NCBI GenBank assembly: GCA_947458405.1
Contig: CANGZW010000019.1
Coordinates: forward strand, 1-42,173
Length of the DNA: 42,173 bases
Direction: 5' to 3'
Source of the DNA: Leptospiraceae bacterium
Lineage (GTDB): Bacteria; Spirochaetota; Leptospiria; Leptospirales; Leptospiraceae
Below are positions 29,886-37,538 of this stretch, piece after piece. The notes under the pieces were generated by a model. The model was given only the letters and a program-made list of their open reading frames with translations. It did not search any database and was not told the DNA's origin. Positions within the stretch are counted from its first letter, which is position 1. Every line of letters begins with the position of its first letter. The translations under genes and the position numbers were made by a program.

Positions 29886-30350
29886 TTATATTTCAAGTAA
29901 ATAAACTATACCATCCATTCCATCATTGTAGTACTTTTTTCTTTTGCCTATCATTTTAAATCCTATTTTTTCATACAGCCTAATACCTGAAAAATTGTCC
30001 CTTCTAACTTCTAAAAAAATTGATTTATTTTGATTTATCAAAGTTTGTATTAATGTAAGAGCAAATCCTTTATTTCGATAATTAGGTAGGACACCTATCC
30101 TCAAAAGTTCATTTGATTCTATCCCATCAAGATAAAGGAGGTAGGCTATAATTTTTTCATTGTATATATAAAGAATACCAGTATGGTTTAATAAATGATC
30201 CTCTAAATTTTTCTCTGTCCAAGAAGCGTCTTCAAAAATTTCTTTTTCGAGCTCCCATAAAACTGAGGATAAATATTTGTCATTTGACTTGGAAATTATT
30301 TTAATTTCATCCATTAAATTGTGTTTCTTCTGAGGTAAATCAATATACAC
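29886..30350 (-). CDS. RimI-like GNAT N-acetyltransferase
   Basis: A 154-residue GNAT acetyltransferase. The acetyl-CoA loop RIGVLPNYRNKGFA replaces the usual RxxGxG/A, and EVRRDNFSGIRLYEKIGFKMIGKRKKYY is the hallmark RimI segment, so N-terminal acetylation of ribosomal protein S18 or similar substrates is likely. Length fits (about 150). The ATG at 30350 could be replaced by one 12 codons in (30314), where the usual domain start lies. It is convergent with the ankyrin gene (2 bp gap) and divergent from the TPR lipoprotein. I leave the symbol blank because orthology to rimI cannot be proven here. Confidence 0.82.
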   Translation of the reverse strand: MYIDLPQKKHNLMDEIKIISKSNDKYLSSVLWELEKEIFEDASWTEKNLEDHLLNHTGILYIYNEKIIAYLLYLDGIESNELLRIGVLPNYRNKGFALTLIQTLINQNKSIFLEVRRDNFSGIRLYEKIGFKMIGKRKKYYNDGMDGIVYLLEI

Positions 30351-30473
30351 TAACTTTTAATCTAGGGTTAAAGTTCACCTTTTGATTAAAATGAAAAAAA
30401 AGCGAAAATTAAATAAAAAAATTAAAAAAAATAGGCATGTTCATACTAATTTTATACCTATTATAATAGAAGA

Positions 30474-30477
30474 GGAG
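30474..30477 (+). promoter_or_regulatory. Shine-Dalgarno GGAG for a TTG-started lipoprotein
   Basis: GGAG (in AGAGGAGAAA) lies 6 nt before TTG 30484. It decides the start of the TPR lipoprotein, since the in-frame ATG at 30382 would bury the signal peptide behind 34 basic residues. Confidence 0.65.
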
Positions 30478-30483
30478 AAAATT

Positions 30484-31395
30484 TTGAAAGTTTTAATAAT
30501 ACTTTTATCGGGAATACTTTTTTTTAGTAATTGCGAAAAGCTCAGAGAGATAGGCAGAGAAAACTCTAAGAGAAGATTGGGGGGCACACCCGTTAATGAC
30601 GCCGAGATTGAAAAGTGGAAAGAGAAGTTAAATCTTCAGGAGGCTGAAGTAATACAACTTGATGAAAGAATTCGTGATATGGTTAAGGCAACCAAGCAGG
30701 CGGGAGCACTCTCTTGGAAAATTGCTCAAGCCTATATGAAAGTGGGAAGTTATGACTATAGTTTAATGTACTACCAAAAAGCAATTGAGGAGCAGAATTC
30801 GGATCAATTTAGTACAGCAAATTCGAGGCCTGAGTTACACTCTTTTGAGAGTGCAATTGTATTTTTTGAGAAGGCTTTGAAATACAAAAATATTGATGAA
30901 AATTTACTCTATGAGACGGGGCTTGCTTATGGGAATGCTTCAAGAGATCGTGGTTGGGACAAAGAGAGAAGAACTGTAGCGGTAAATATATTTAAAGGTC
31001 TCATGAAGGTAAATTCGGGAGATATGAGATATCCCTATCAGTTAGCACTTATTTATTTTGATTCATCTATGACAGATGGATTGGTAGAGGGTGTAGATCC
31101 TGAAGGCTATAATGATGCGGATAGAGCTCTTAAAATATTATTTGGAATTGTAAGATTTCACGAAGAAAAAAATCAATTGGGAGAAACAATTCCAATACGA
31201 TTTACAATTGCTAACTTCTTGTATAGACAGGGAAGAAGCAATGAATCAGAAGAACAATATGAAAAAATCAAGGCAATGCTTGAAAAATTTAACCAGGAAG
31301 GCTCTATTCGGAATTTAGACAAAAATGAATCTTATCAGAGTGTGGTTAAAAATTTAAAGAAAATAAAAGAAGTAAAGAAAAGTGAAGATGAATAA
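30484..31395 (+). CDS. TPR-type lipoprotein
   Basis: With the TTG start the product is 303 residues: signal peptide MKVLIILLSGILFFSNC with lipid-bearing Cys17 (lipobox FSNC). The rest is helical, with TPR-like segments (WKIAQAYMKVGSYDYSLMYYQKAIE; FFEKALKYKNIDENLLYETGLAYGNA; IRFTIANFLYRQGRSNESEEQYEKI) and a central stretch on total counts per step (YQLALIYFDSS). Probably a periplasm- or surface-exposed adaptor of unknown partner. A longer frame from ATG 30382 adds a Lys/Arg-rich leader of 34 residues and is less likely. Its stop overlaps the start of dprA by 8-14 nt, so the two are co-translated although no functional link is obvious. Confidence 0.8.
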   Translation: MKVLIILLSGILFFSNCEKLREIGRENSKRRLGGTPVNDAEIEKWKEKLNLQEAEVIQLDERIRDMVKATKQAGALSWKIAQAYMKVGSYDYSLMYYQKAIEEQNSDQFSTANSRPELHSFESAIVFFEKALKYKNIDENLLYETGLAYGNASRDRGWDKERRTVAVNIFKGLMKVNSGDMRYPYQLALIYFDSSMTDGLVEGVDPEGYNDADRALKILFGIVRFHEEKNQLGETIPIRFTIANFLYRQGRSNESEEQYEKIKAMLEKFNQEGSIRNLDKNESYQSVVKNLKKIKEVKKSEDE

Positions 31396-32359
31396 TATAG
31401 AGAAGTTTTCTCCTCTTTTACTTCAGTCAAAAGAATATAGCTCTATAATTTATAAATATGATTTATTAAAATCATCAACATCATTTGAAGAGATTTATGA
31501 AAAAGTTTATAGACTTTTCCATAAATCAATTTTAGAAAACTCGATTTTAGAAGCAGAAAAAACAGAACAGTATTTAAGAAAGTTCAATTTTAACTATATA
31601 ACTTTTTATGATGAAATATATCCTTTTTTACTAAAGCAGATTTCGGATCCACCAATTATACTTTTTTATAAAGGAAATATTAATATATTAGAATATTCAT
31701 ATATAGGTGTTGTGGGAACTAGAAAACCAAGTTCATTTGCACTATCAGCCACTTCTTCTTTTATAGATATTGTATCGCAGAGAGCTAGATGTGGTATAGT
31801 TTCTGGATTGGCAAATGGAATTGATAGAGAGGCTATGCTAAGGGCTATACAGAAAAATATTCCCTTAATAGGAGTCATGGGAACATCCTTTGATAATGAA
31901 TACCCTTCAACAAACAAGGATTTATACCAACTAATGAAACAAAGAGAAAATTCATTAATCATCACTGAACTCAGGCCACTAGAAAAAATAGGAAAATGGT
32001 CATTTCCCAAAAGAAATCGAATTATTACCGGACTCTCTGAAAGTATAGTAATTATGGAAGCTCCATTAGATTCGGGAGCAATGTCTTCCGCTACTCATGC
32101 GATTAGTCAAAATAGAGACATTTTAGTATTTGATGATGAGTCTTTGAAATACAATTCGGGTGGGAGAAAGTTAATAGAAGAAGGTGCAAAGCGTATTACG
32201 AAAAATGATCTAATAAATCACTCACAAATGGTTCATATTTCAGATATTTTGCCGGATTCTCCAGAATCACTTTCAAATTCTATAGCCATACTTTCTAAAA
32301 TGGAACTCGAGGGGAAAGTAAGGGAAGTAGGAGGGGGATATTTTGAATTTTTCAAATGA
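31382..32359 (+). CDS. dprA: DNA-processing protein DprA
   Basis: Loads RecA on incoming single-stranded DNA in natural transformation. The Rossmann-like core is clear: GVVGTRKPSSFA, SGLANGIDREA, GVMGTSFDNEYPSTNKDL, SFPKRNRIITGLSESIVIMEA and SGAMSSATHAISQNRDILVF, then GGRKLIEEGAKRI. A short winged-helix-like tail (SIAILSKMELEGKVREVGGGYFEF) closes it. At 325 residues it is normal for the family. Start is GTG 31382 or ATG 31388 (MNNIEKF); both overlap the lipoprotein gene. Its 3' end overlaps that of the convergent cyclase gene by 8 nt. The usual neighbour topA is absent from the window. Confidence 0.92.
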   Translation: MKMNNIEKFSPLLLQSKEYSSIIYKYDLLKSSTSFEEIYEKVYRLFHKSILENSILEAEKTEQYLRKFNFNYITFYDEIYPFLLKQISDPPIILFYKGNINILEYSYIGVVGTRKPSSFALSATSSFIDIVSQRARCGIVSGLANGIDREAMLRAIQKNIPLIGVMGTSFDNEYPSTNKDLYQLMKQRENSLIITELRPLEKIGKWSFPKRNRIITGLSESIVIMEAPLDSGAMSSATHAISQNRDILVFDDESLKYNSGGRKLIEEGAKRITKNDLINHSQMVHISDILPDSPESLSNSIAILSKMELEGKVREVGGGYFEFFK

Positions 32360-34271
32360 CATGAAATAAAATATCTTTTGGAACAAGTCCCTCTTTATCC
32401 TGTGAATATTCAGGTTTTATTCTCTCAATGAAATACATTTTTATCTTTCCTTTATTTTTAGCTTCCACATCTCCGCGATACGTAAATTCAAAATATTCTT
32501 TGATTAGTTCATAAGTTGTGTCACTAATATTTACTTCCCCTGGGCTTCCAGAAGACTCCATTCGACTGGCTGTATTCACTGTATCACCCCAAACATCATA
32601 AGCAAACTTTTTTTCACCCACAACACCTGCCATCACAGGTCCACTGTGGATACCTATCCTAAGTTCCCAGTAAGGAATTCCAAGTGATTCTTTGATTGAT
32701 TTTACTTGATTCATCAAATTTTTTATTTCAATTCCAGCAAGTGCAATATTTATGGCATGTCGTTTTGTATCATTGTACAGACCCGATGCACACATATAAC
32801 TATCCCCAATAGTCTTTAGTTTTTCTAATTTATACTTTTCAGCAATCTTATCAAACTGTGAAAAACAGGAATCCAACTCTTTAATCAAATCTTGTGGGGA
32901 CATTTTTTGAGCGATTTGGGTAAAACCCTTAAAATCAGTAAATAGGATGGATACTTCATCGTAATACACTGGTGTTACAATGCCCTTTTCTTTAAGTTCA
33001 GTGGCAACTTTTTCTGGTAGAATATTGAGAAGTAATTTATCGGATTTTGCTTTTTCTATTTGCACTTCTTCATAGAGTTTTTCAATTTCTTTTTGTTGGG
33101 AAATATCTATGAATGTTCCCACGAGTCCACCGGGACTTCCATCATTTTTCTTAAAGCCTTTAATCCAATACAGCGTTTGGTGAACTTTCCCATCAGCAAA
33201 GGGAATTGGCATTTCTTTTTGTAGTTCAGCTAGATTTTGAATTGTCTCCTCATCTTCCTTTTGGTATATAAGTCGATCTTCCATTGGAAGGTATTCCAAA
33301 TCCAATACTCTTTTTCCAATGAGATCCCGTCGATTGACTTTAAAAGTATTTTCATAGGCTTTATTAAAACCCGTAAAACGAGTATCCGCATTTTTATAAA
33401 ATATAGGGTAGGGGATAATATCTATCAAGACAGAGACAAATCGAAATTGATCGAAAATCATTTCTTGGGCAATCATGGCACGATCTTCTTCGGCTTTTTT
33501 TAGTTCTCTTTCTATCTGTACATTCTTAAATAGCTTTGCGATTGATCTCGATAGCTCATTAAATTCAGATTCATCATTTTGATGACTGATATCAACGTAA
33601 GTACCATGAGCTAATAACTGTACATCCTTGGAGATATTATGAATAGGTTGTATCACTTTCTTTTGAATATAATTCAGGATTCCAAAAATTACTAAAATAG
33701 TATTGATTAAAATAAAAATTCCCATAGCTAAGAAACTTATATAAGTTCTCTGTCTTAGGGTTTGTTTGTTGATTGAATTATTTTCTTGGAACGATTTTGA
33801 TAAATCTGCATAAAGAGCGTTCATTTCTTTTGTTTTTGTATGATACTCTTTATTTATATAAAAACTGTTTTCTTTTTTAGAAGATTCTATCTTAGCTTCC
33901 TCAAAGGACTCTTTCTCTATTTTTCTAAGTTCATCCTGTATAGAGAGAATTTTATTGATTATAAGTATTCCTTCATCAAAACCACTCGAACTGATACTAC
34001 GAAAGGCTTCCCTTTCTTTTTCATACTCTTTTTCTTCGAGAGCATATTCTGTTACAAAATTAACATCTAAAGAATAGATATAAGAAATACTTAAAAAACT
34101 TAACTTTTCAGAGCTAGAGAAAAGCTTTTCTCCAATCCATTGAAACTCGTGGGCGTGAATATTATTTTCAGTTTCCTTCTCCATAAAATAGAGGGAAGCA
34201 TAAAAACTCACAAGCCCTAAAAGGGAGAGAAGAATAAAAATTGATAGAAGTCTTCGGAAATAAATTTTCAT
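32352..34271 (-). CDS. Membrane class III adenylate cyclase (HAMP-PAS-CYC)
   Basis: A 639-residue receptor: helix 1 (about 8-30), periplasmic sensor (30-175), helix 2 (about 175-197), HAMP (about 200-255), PAS (about 275-400, DIIPYPIFYKNADTRFTGFN) and a class III cyclase domain (about 430-620). Cyclase motifs are intact: metal-binding LFTDFKGFT and IGDSYM, Lys in EKLKTIGD and Asp in YDVWGDTVN, the Lys/Asp pair that selects ATP over GTP, plus NTASRMES with the transition-state Asn and Arg. It should therefore make cAMP in response to a periplasmic or PAS-sensed signal. About 45 bp upstream of its ATG begins the degenerate copy of the repeat that also precedes fic, so the promoter may respond to the same regulator. 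Confidence 0.93.
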   Translation of the reverse strand: MKIYFRRLLSIFILLSLLGLVSFYASLYFMEKETENNIHAHEFQWIGEKLFSSSEKLSFLSISYIYSLDVNFVTEYALEEKEYEKEREAFRSISSSGFDEGILIINKILSIQDELRKIEKESFEEAKIESSKKENSFYINKEYHTKTKEMNALYADLSKSFQENNSINKQTLRQRTYISFLAMGIFILINTILVIFGILNYIQKKVIQPIHNISKDVQLLAHGTYVDISHQNDESEFNELSRSIAKLFKNVQIERELKKAEEDRAMIAQEMIFDQFRFVSVLIDIIPYPIFYKNADTRFTGFNKAYENTFKVNRRDLIGKRVLDLEYLPMEDRLIYQKEDEETIQNLAELQKEMPIPFADGKVHQTLYWIKGFKKNDGSPGGLVGTFIDISQQKEIEKLYEEVQIEKAKSDKLLLNILPEKVATELKEKGIVTPVYYDEVSILFTDFKGFTQIAQKMSPQDLIKELDSCFSQFDKIAEKYKLEKLKTIGDSYMCASGLYNDTKRHAINIALAGIEIKNLMNQVKSIKESLGIPYWELRIGIHSGPVMAGVVGEKKFAYDVWGDTVNTASRMESSGSPGEVNISDTTYELIKEYFEFTYRGDVEAKNKGKIKMYFIERIKPEYSQDKEGLVPKDILFHVI

Positions 34272-34312
34272 CGCACTACCCTTAAATACGGAAGATATTG
34301 TTCTAAACTATT

Positions 34313-34435
34313 CTTTAAAATAAAATAACTATTACTCTTATTTCAATTTAAAGCCTAAAAGGAAAATAAGGAAATCTATAATTTACTTTCGTTACAAATT
34401 TGATTGCATAAAAGAGAGCATAAGAGACATAATAA
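34313..34435. repeat. Dispersed repeat, copy A (degenerate)
   Basis: About 123 bp closely matching 41381-41502, with the same spacing throughout (shared blocks include TTTAAAGCCTAAAAG and AAATCTATAATTTACTTTCG). It carries degenerate versions of the four 12-bp sites seen in copy B: one mismatch in sites 1 and 3 and two in site 2, against B's consensus; site 4 is the same in both. It lies just upstream of the adenylate cyclase gene. The rest of 34272-34582 holds no recognisable gene. Confidence 0.75.
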
Positions 34436-34582
34436 AGACAGATTCAATTCCGTTCAAAGCCAATGCGGAGGGTTGTGTTTTTATTAAATGAAAGGTGTCT
34501 GTTGAAAATTAAATGTAACTCCTAACTCAATTTATTTCCTCTTCTATATTCAAAAGTATATTCGTACTACATTTCTGCTTTA

Positions 34583-34693
34583 TCTACTAGTTCCTTCAGT
34601 TATTTTTAAAAGTTCAGCAAAGCAATATACAGCAGGTTTTCTACCACTCGGTTCTCGAGTTTGAATATTATGAGTTCTTATTGTGACTATACT
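34583..34693 (-). pseudogene. Fragment of an unidentified protein gene
   Basis: On the - strand a 37-codon stop-to-stop frame reads SIVTIRTHNIQTREPSGRKP and on through AVYCFAELLKITEGTSR. Its residue mix is clearly protein-like and unlike the AT-rich surroundings, and it ends at a natural TAA, so it looks like the C-terminus of a lost gene. I cannot name the family. It lies downstream of the HigA remnant on the same strand. Confidence 0.35.
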
Positions 34694-34742
34694 CTATTTT
34701 TCAAGAATCAAATGGCCTTGTGTAACCTAAATCCCATTTTAC

Positions 34743-34766
34743 GAGACACAAAAGATTTTGTGTCTC
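34743..34766. repeat. Perfect 24-bp palindrome
   Basis: GAGACACAAAA and TTTTGTGTCTC are exact 11-bp inverted arms around GA. No T-run follows on either strand, so it is not a simple terminator; a protein-binding site left over from a lost gene is more likely. It stands between the HigA remnant and the unidentified fragment. Confidence 0.6.
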
Positions 34767-34900
34767 ATAGACAGGAATCAAAAAGGCTAAAAAAGATACG
34801 AGGAAAAATTATTCCAGGCTCCTTTGCTTTTTTTAATTATCTCCTATAAAACATCTCTTTCAACTTTTTGAATTATAAAAGACTGAAAAGATCTAGAAGA

Positions 34901-35098
34901 TTAAGCAGATTTTTTTAATTTATGATAGGGGCGAATTTTTGAAATTTTTTCCCAATGCTCAATTTTTTCTTTTGTAATATCATAATGATTTTGGATTGAT
35001 AAAAAATATTCCTCATTCAATTGAAAAAATTTTCCTAAGAGGAGTGAGATATGTGCTGTGATACTTCTTTTCCCCTTAAGGATTTGACTCATGTTAGA
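34901..35098 (-). pseudogene. HigA-family antitoxin remnant (5' truncated)
   Basis: The frame SNMSQILKGKRSITAHISLLLGKFFQLNEEYFLSIQNHYDI (split here only by wording) is the C-terminal two thirds of the HigA Xre antitoxin family: the second half of the helix-turn-helix with the ILxGKRxIT signature, then the segment that normally reads FWLNLQxxYDL. The first 30-40 residues, including helices 1-2 of the HTH, are missing; a TAA at 35099-35101 stops the frame and the upstream DNA shows no matching sequence. No HigB toxin is recognisable upstream (35099-35389), a stretch in which I see only AT-rich sequence that must contain the cytochrome gene's promoter. Most likely an inactivated toxin-antitoxin locus. 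Confidence 0.65.
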
Positions 35099-35389
35099 TT
35101 AAAACTTATCAGCTTGATAAATTTTTGTCTACTTTTTTTCAAGTAAGATTTTTTCAAAATTAAGCTAAAAAGTCTGGTGACCTAAGTTGAATCCAGACCC
35201 ATCCAATATAGGAAAATTCATTTTAAATAAATACTAAAGATATAGTTGCTTAATAATATTATATATTTTTATTTAAAACGAAATTTCTCTCCTTAAAAAA
35301 ATAAAAATAACTTATCTAATAATATTTTTTAAATTGACTATAATATCTATAAATGTTTTATGATTTAATCTTAAAAATAAAACCAAAGT

Positions 35390-36514
35390 ATGCTAAACTT
35401 AAAATCACTTTATTTAATTCCATGTTTACTTGTAATCACCTCATGTCTAAAATCTGATCCATCCCCTTTAATATTTAATCAGGGTATTACATCACTTCCG
35501 CCTGATTCAGTTTCTAGCCAATACTTGTCCGCGAATTCCTGTAAAGAATGCCACTATAAACAGTATTCTGAATGGGAAAATTCTATGCACAAAAAATCGT
35601 ACTCAAATCGACTCTTTATAAGTGCTATAAAAAAGGAAAATCAGACTTGGTGTATTAATTGTCATACGCCTTTAAATGAACAATCCAAGCATTTTACAGA
35701 AACAGATACAGGACATGTGATTCCAAATTATAAAAACTCAGATCTTTTAGATGAGGGTATCAATTGTTCTGTATGTCATGTAAGAGGTGATATGATTTAC
35801 ACTTCTTCTTTTCCAGGTATTTCAGCTCGATTCAATTCTCCCCATAAATTATCGTATGATCCTTATTTGAAATCTCCAGAATTTTGTGCTGGGTGTCATG
35901 AATTTTCGTTTCCTGAGCAAATTAAACCCATCACACTTTCAAATTCACCCATGCAGTCCACATACACGGAATGGAAAAAATCAGGGGAAAAACGAACCTG
36001 TCAAAACTGTCACTTTTCGCATGGAAATCATACGCTCCCAGGACCCCACACAAAAGGATTTATTAAATCAAATCTAGATTTAGATTTTCGGATTATCAAT
36101 ACTCCTATGGAGACGTTTGCTGTAATAATAAATTTCTCTTTCGATAAAATAGGTCATAATTTTATGACTGGAGATCTTTTTCGCTCTGAGAGTATCAATA
36201 TTTTTGATAATGAAAAAAATGCACTACGTACTTATAGTTTAAATCGAAATGTTAATTTAATTACAAAGAAAATAACGAGTGATACAATCTTGAAAAATAG
36301 AAATTCAGATGGGAAATTAAAGGAAGAAGTTCGTATTCAGGTGGGTCAGAGTTTTCCTAGTTATTTTAAAATTATTTATCACTATCAGGGACACATAGAG
36401 AGTACTCTAGAAAAAGAAAACTTTCCTAAAAAAGAATTAAATTTCGTAATTTATGATGGCAATTGCGGAAAACTTGAAAGCATAAAAGGAAAAAAGACTA
36501 AATCTCATCTTTAA
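35390..36514 (+). CDS. Pentahaem cytochrome c lipoprotein (c554-like)
   Basis: A 374-residue exported lipoprotein: signal peptide ending VITSC (Cys19). Five CxxCH haem sites occur at 51-55, 88-92, 126-130, 166-170 and 204-208, all in the N-terminal 210 residues, with the CKECHYKQYSEWENSMHKKS segment typical of cytochrome c554/c' -type multihaem proteins. The C-terminal 150 residues have no haem motif and look beta-rich. Expected role: electron transfer at the outer face of a membrane. No partner quinol dehydrogenase or reductase lies in the window and its flanks are decayed genes, so its redox partner is unknown. Intact, unlike the next three genes. Confidence 0.88.
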   Translation: MLNLKSLYLIPCLLVITSCLKSDPSPLIFNQGITSLPPDSVSSQYLSANSCKECHYKQYSEWENSMHKKSYSNRLFISAIKKENQTWCINCHTPLNEQSKHFTETDTGHVIPNYKNSDLLDEGINCSVCHVRGDMIYTSSFPGISARFNSPHKLSYDPYLKSPEFCAGCHEFSFPEQIKPITLSNSPMQSTYTEWKKSGEKRTCQNCHFSHGNHTLPGPHTKGFIKSNLDLDFRIINTPMETFAVIINFSFDKIGHNFMTGDLFRSESINIFDNEKNALRTYSLNRNVNLITKKITSDTILKNRNSDGKLKEEVRIQVGQSFPSYFKIIYHYQGHIESTLEKENFPKKELNFVIYDGNCGKLESIKGKKTKSHL

Positions 36515-36559
36515 TTTAATAGGGAAGGCGTTCAATAGTAATAGGAATATTATTTTTAA

Positions 36560-36593
36560 TTTACTTAATAATAGTTAATATAGTTTAAGTAAA
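36560..36593. promoter_or_regulatory. Inverted repeat ahead of the SH3 gene
   Basis: TTTACTTAA and TTAAGTAAA form exact 9-bp arms 16 nt apart, 30 bp before the SH3 gene start. It could be an operator or the end of the cytochrome transcript; in such AT-rich sequence, chance cannot be excluded. Confidence 0.3.
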
Positions 36594-36622
36594 ATATAAT
36601 TATTAAAGTAGGAAGTACAAGT

Positions 36623-37414
36623 ATGTTTAACAAATTATTTTTTATGATCCTGTTATTTAGTTTTAACCATATTTTTTCAGTTGATAGAGCTGAGGGAGAA
36701 GTAGGAAAAAAATATAATATAAATGGTTCAACAGTGAATATTCGTAGTACACCTAGTCTTAATGGTAGCAAGATTGGAACTTTCACAAAGGGAAAAAAAG
36801 TAATATTTATAGAAGAAAAACAATATGAAGAAAGCGTAATTGATTTGGTTCAAGCTCCCTGGGTAAAAATTAAAACGGAGGATGGGAAATTAACTGGATG
36901 GATATTTGGGGGATATCTAGTAAAAAACCTCAGTGATACAAATCTTGCACTAGGGTATCATTGTATAGATTTTAATAAAACACCTCTTACTGAATTCAAA
37001 GGTGGCTGCGGAGATAAGAAGGCGATAGGTGGTTATGAAGGTGCAGGTGAATGTAATGTTGAGTTTGGAGAAGATAAAACTCTCTATCTTAGGCTTGGAT
37101 TGAGATCGACTGTCACTGGTAAATGGGAATTGCAGGGAAACAAAATAGTAGCTTCAATTTCGGAAAATAGTAAGGAGACAATTTGAAATGCTTGGGATCC
37201 AAATAGTGAAGAATGTATAAAAGAGCATATGAGTACATTTGGGAAGAAAGATGCTATTGTAATAAATTATAAGTTAGAATTCACAGTCAATCCTGCTAAA
37301 AATTCATTAATTTTAAAAGTTAATTCAGCCAAAGATCCAAAGCCTTTATTATTAAAGAAAACCTTCAAGTCAAGCGTAGAAAATAAAGAAATAAGTTGCA
37401 TTATAGCAAATTAG
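36623..37414 (+). pseudogene. Exported SH3-domain protein interrupted by in-frame TGA
   Basis: Signal peptide (MFNKLFFMILLFSFNHIFS), a bacterial SH3 domain (about 30-110: VNIRSTPSLNGSKIG, GWIFGGYLV), then a Cys-containing beta-rich domain. TGA at 37184-37186 (codon 188) interrupts that second domain; the same frame continues without gap as NAWDPNSEECIKEHMSTFGKK to TAA at 37412-37414, giving 263 codons in all. The continuation reads as the natural second half of the domain, so this is one gene with a nonsense codon, or conceivably a UGA decoded as selenocysteine, since selD is present in the window. I see no convincing SECIS-type hairpin just after it. Decay is the simpler reading because the two following genes carry TAG and TAA. 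Confidence 0.7.
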
Positions 37415-37538
37415 ATTAATTCATGATGATTAATGTACTACTTAAATATATGTGGTACATTATTATATATAAGGTTAAAGTCTGAATAATTGACTCTTTG
37501 ATATATAAATAAATTTATTTAATTAGAAAAAAACCATA

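Noticed and set aside
34661-34849. 62-codon + strand frame across the intergenic region
   Set aside because: Runs through the 24-bp palindrome and antisense to the protein-like fragment; composition is not protein-like and there is no ribosome binding site.
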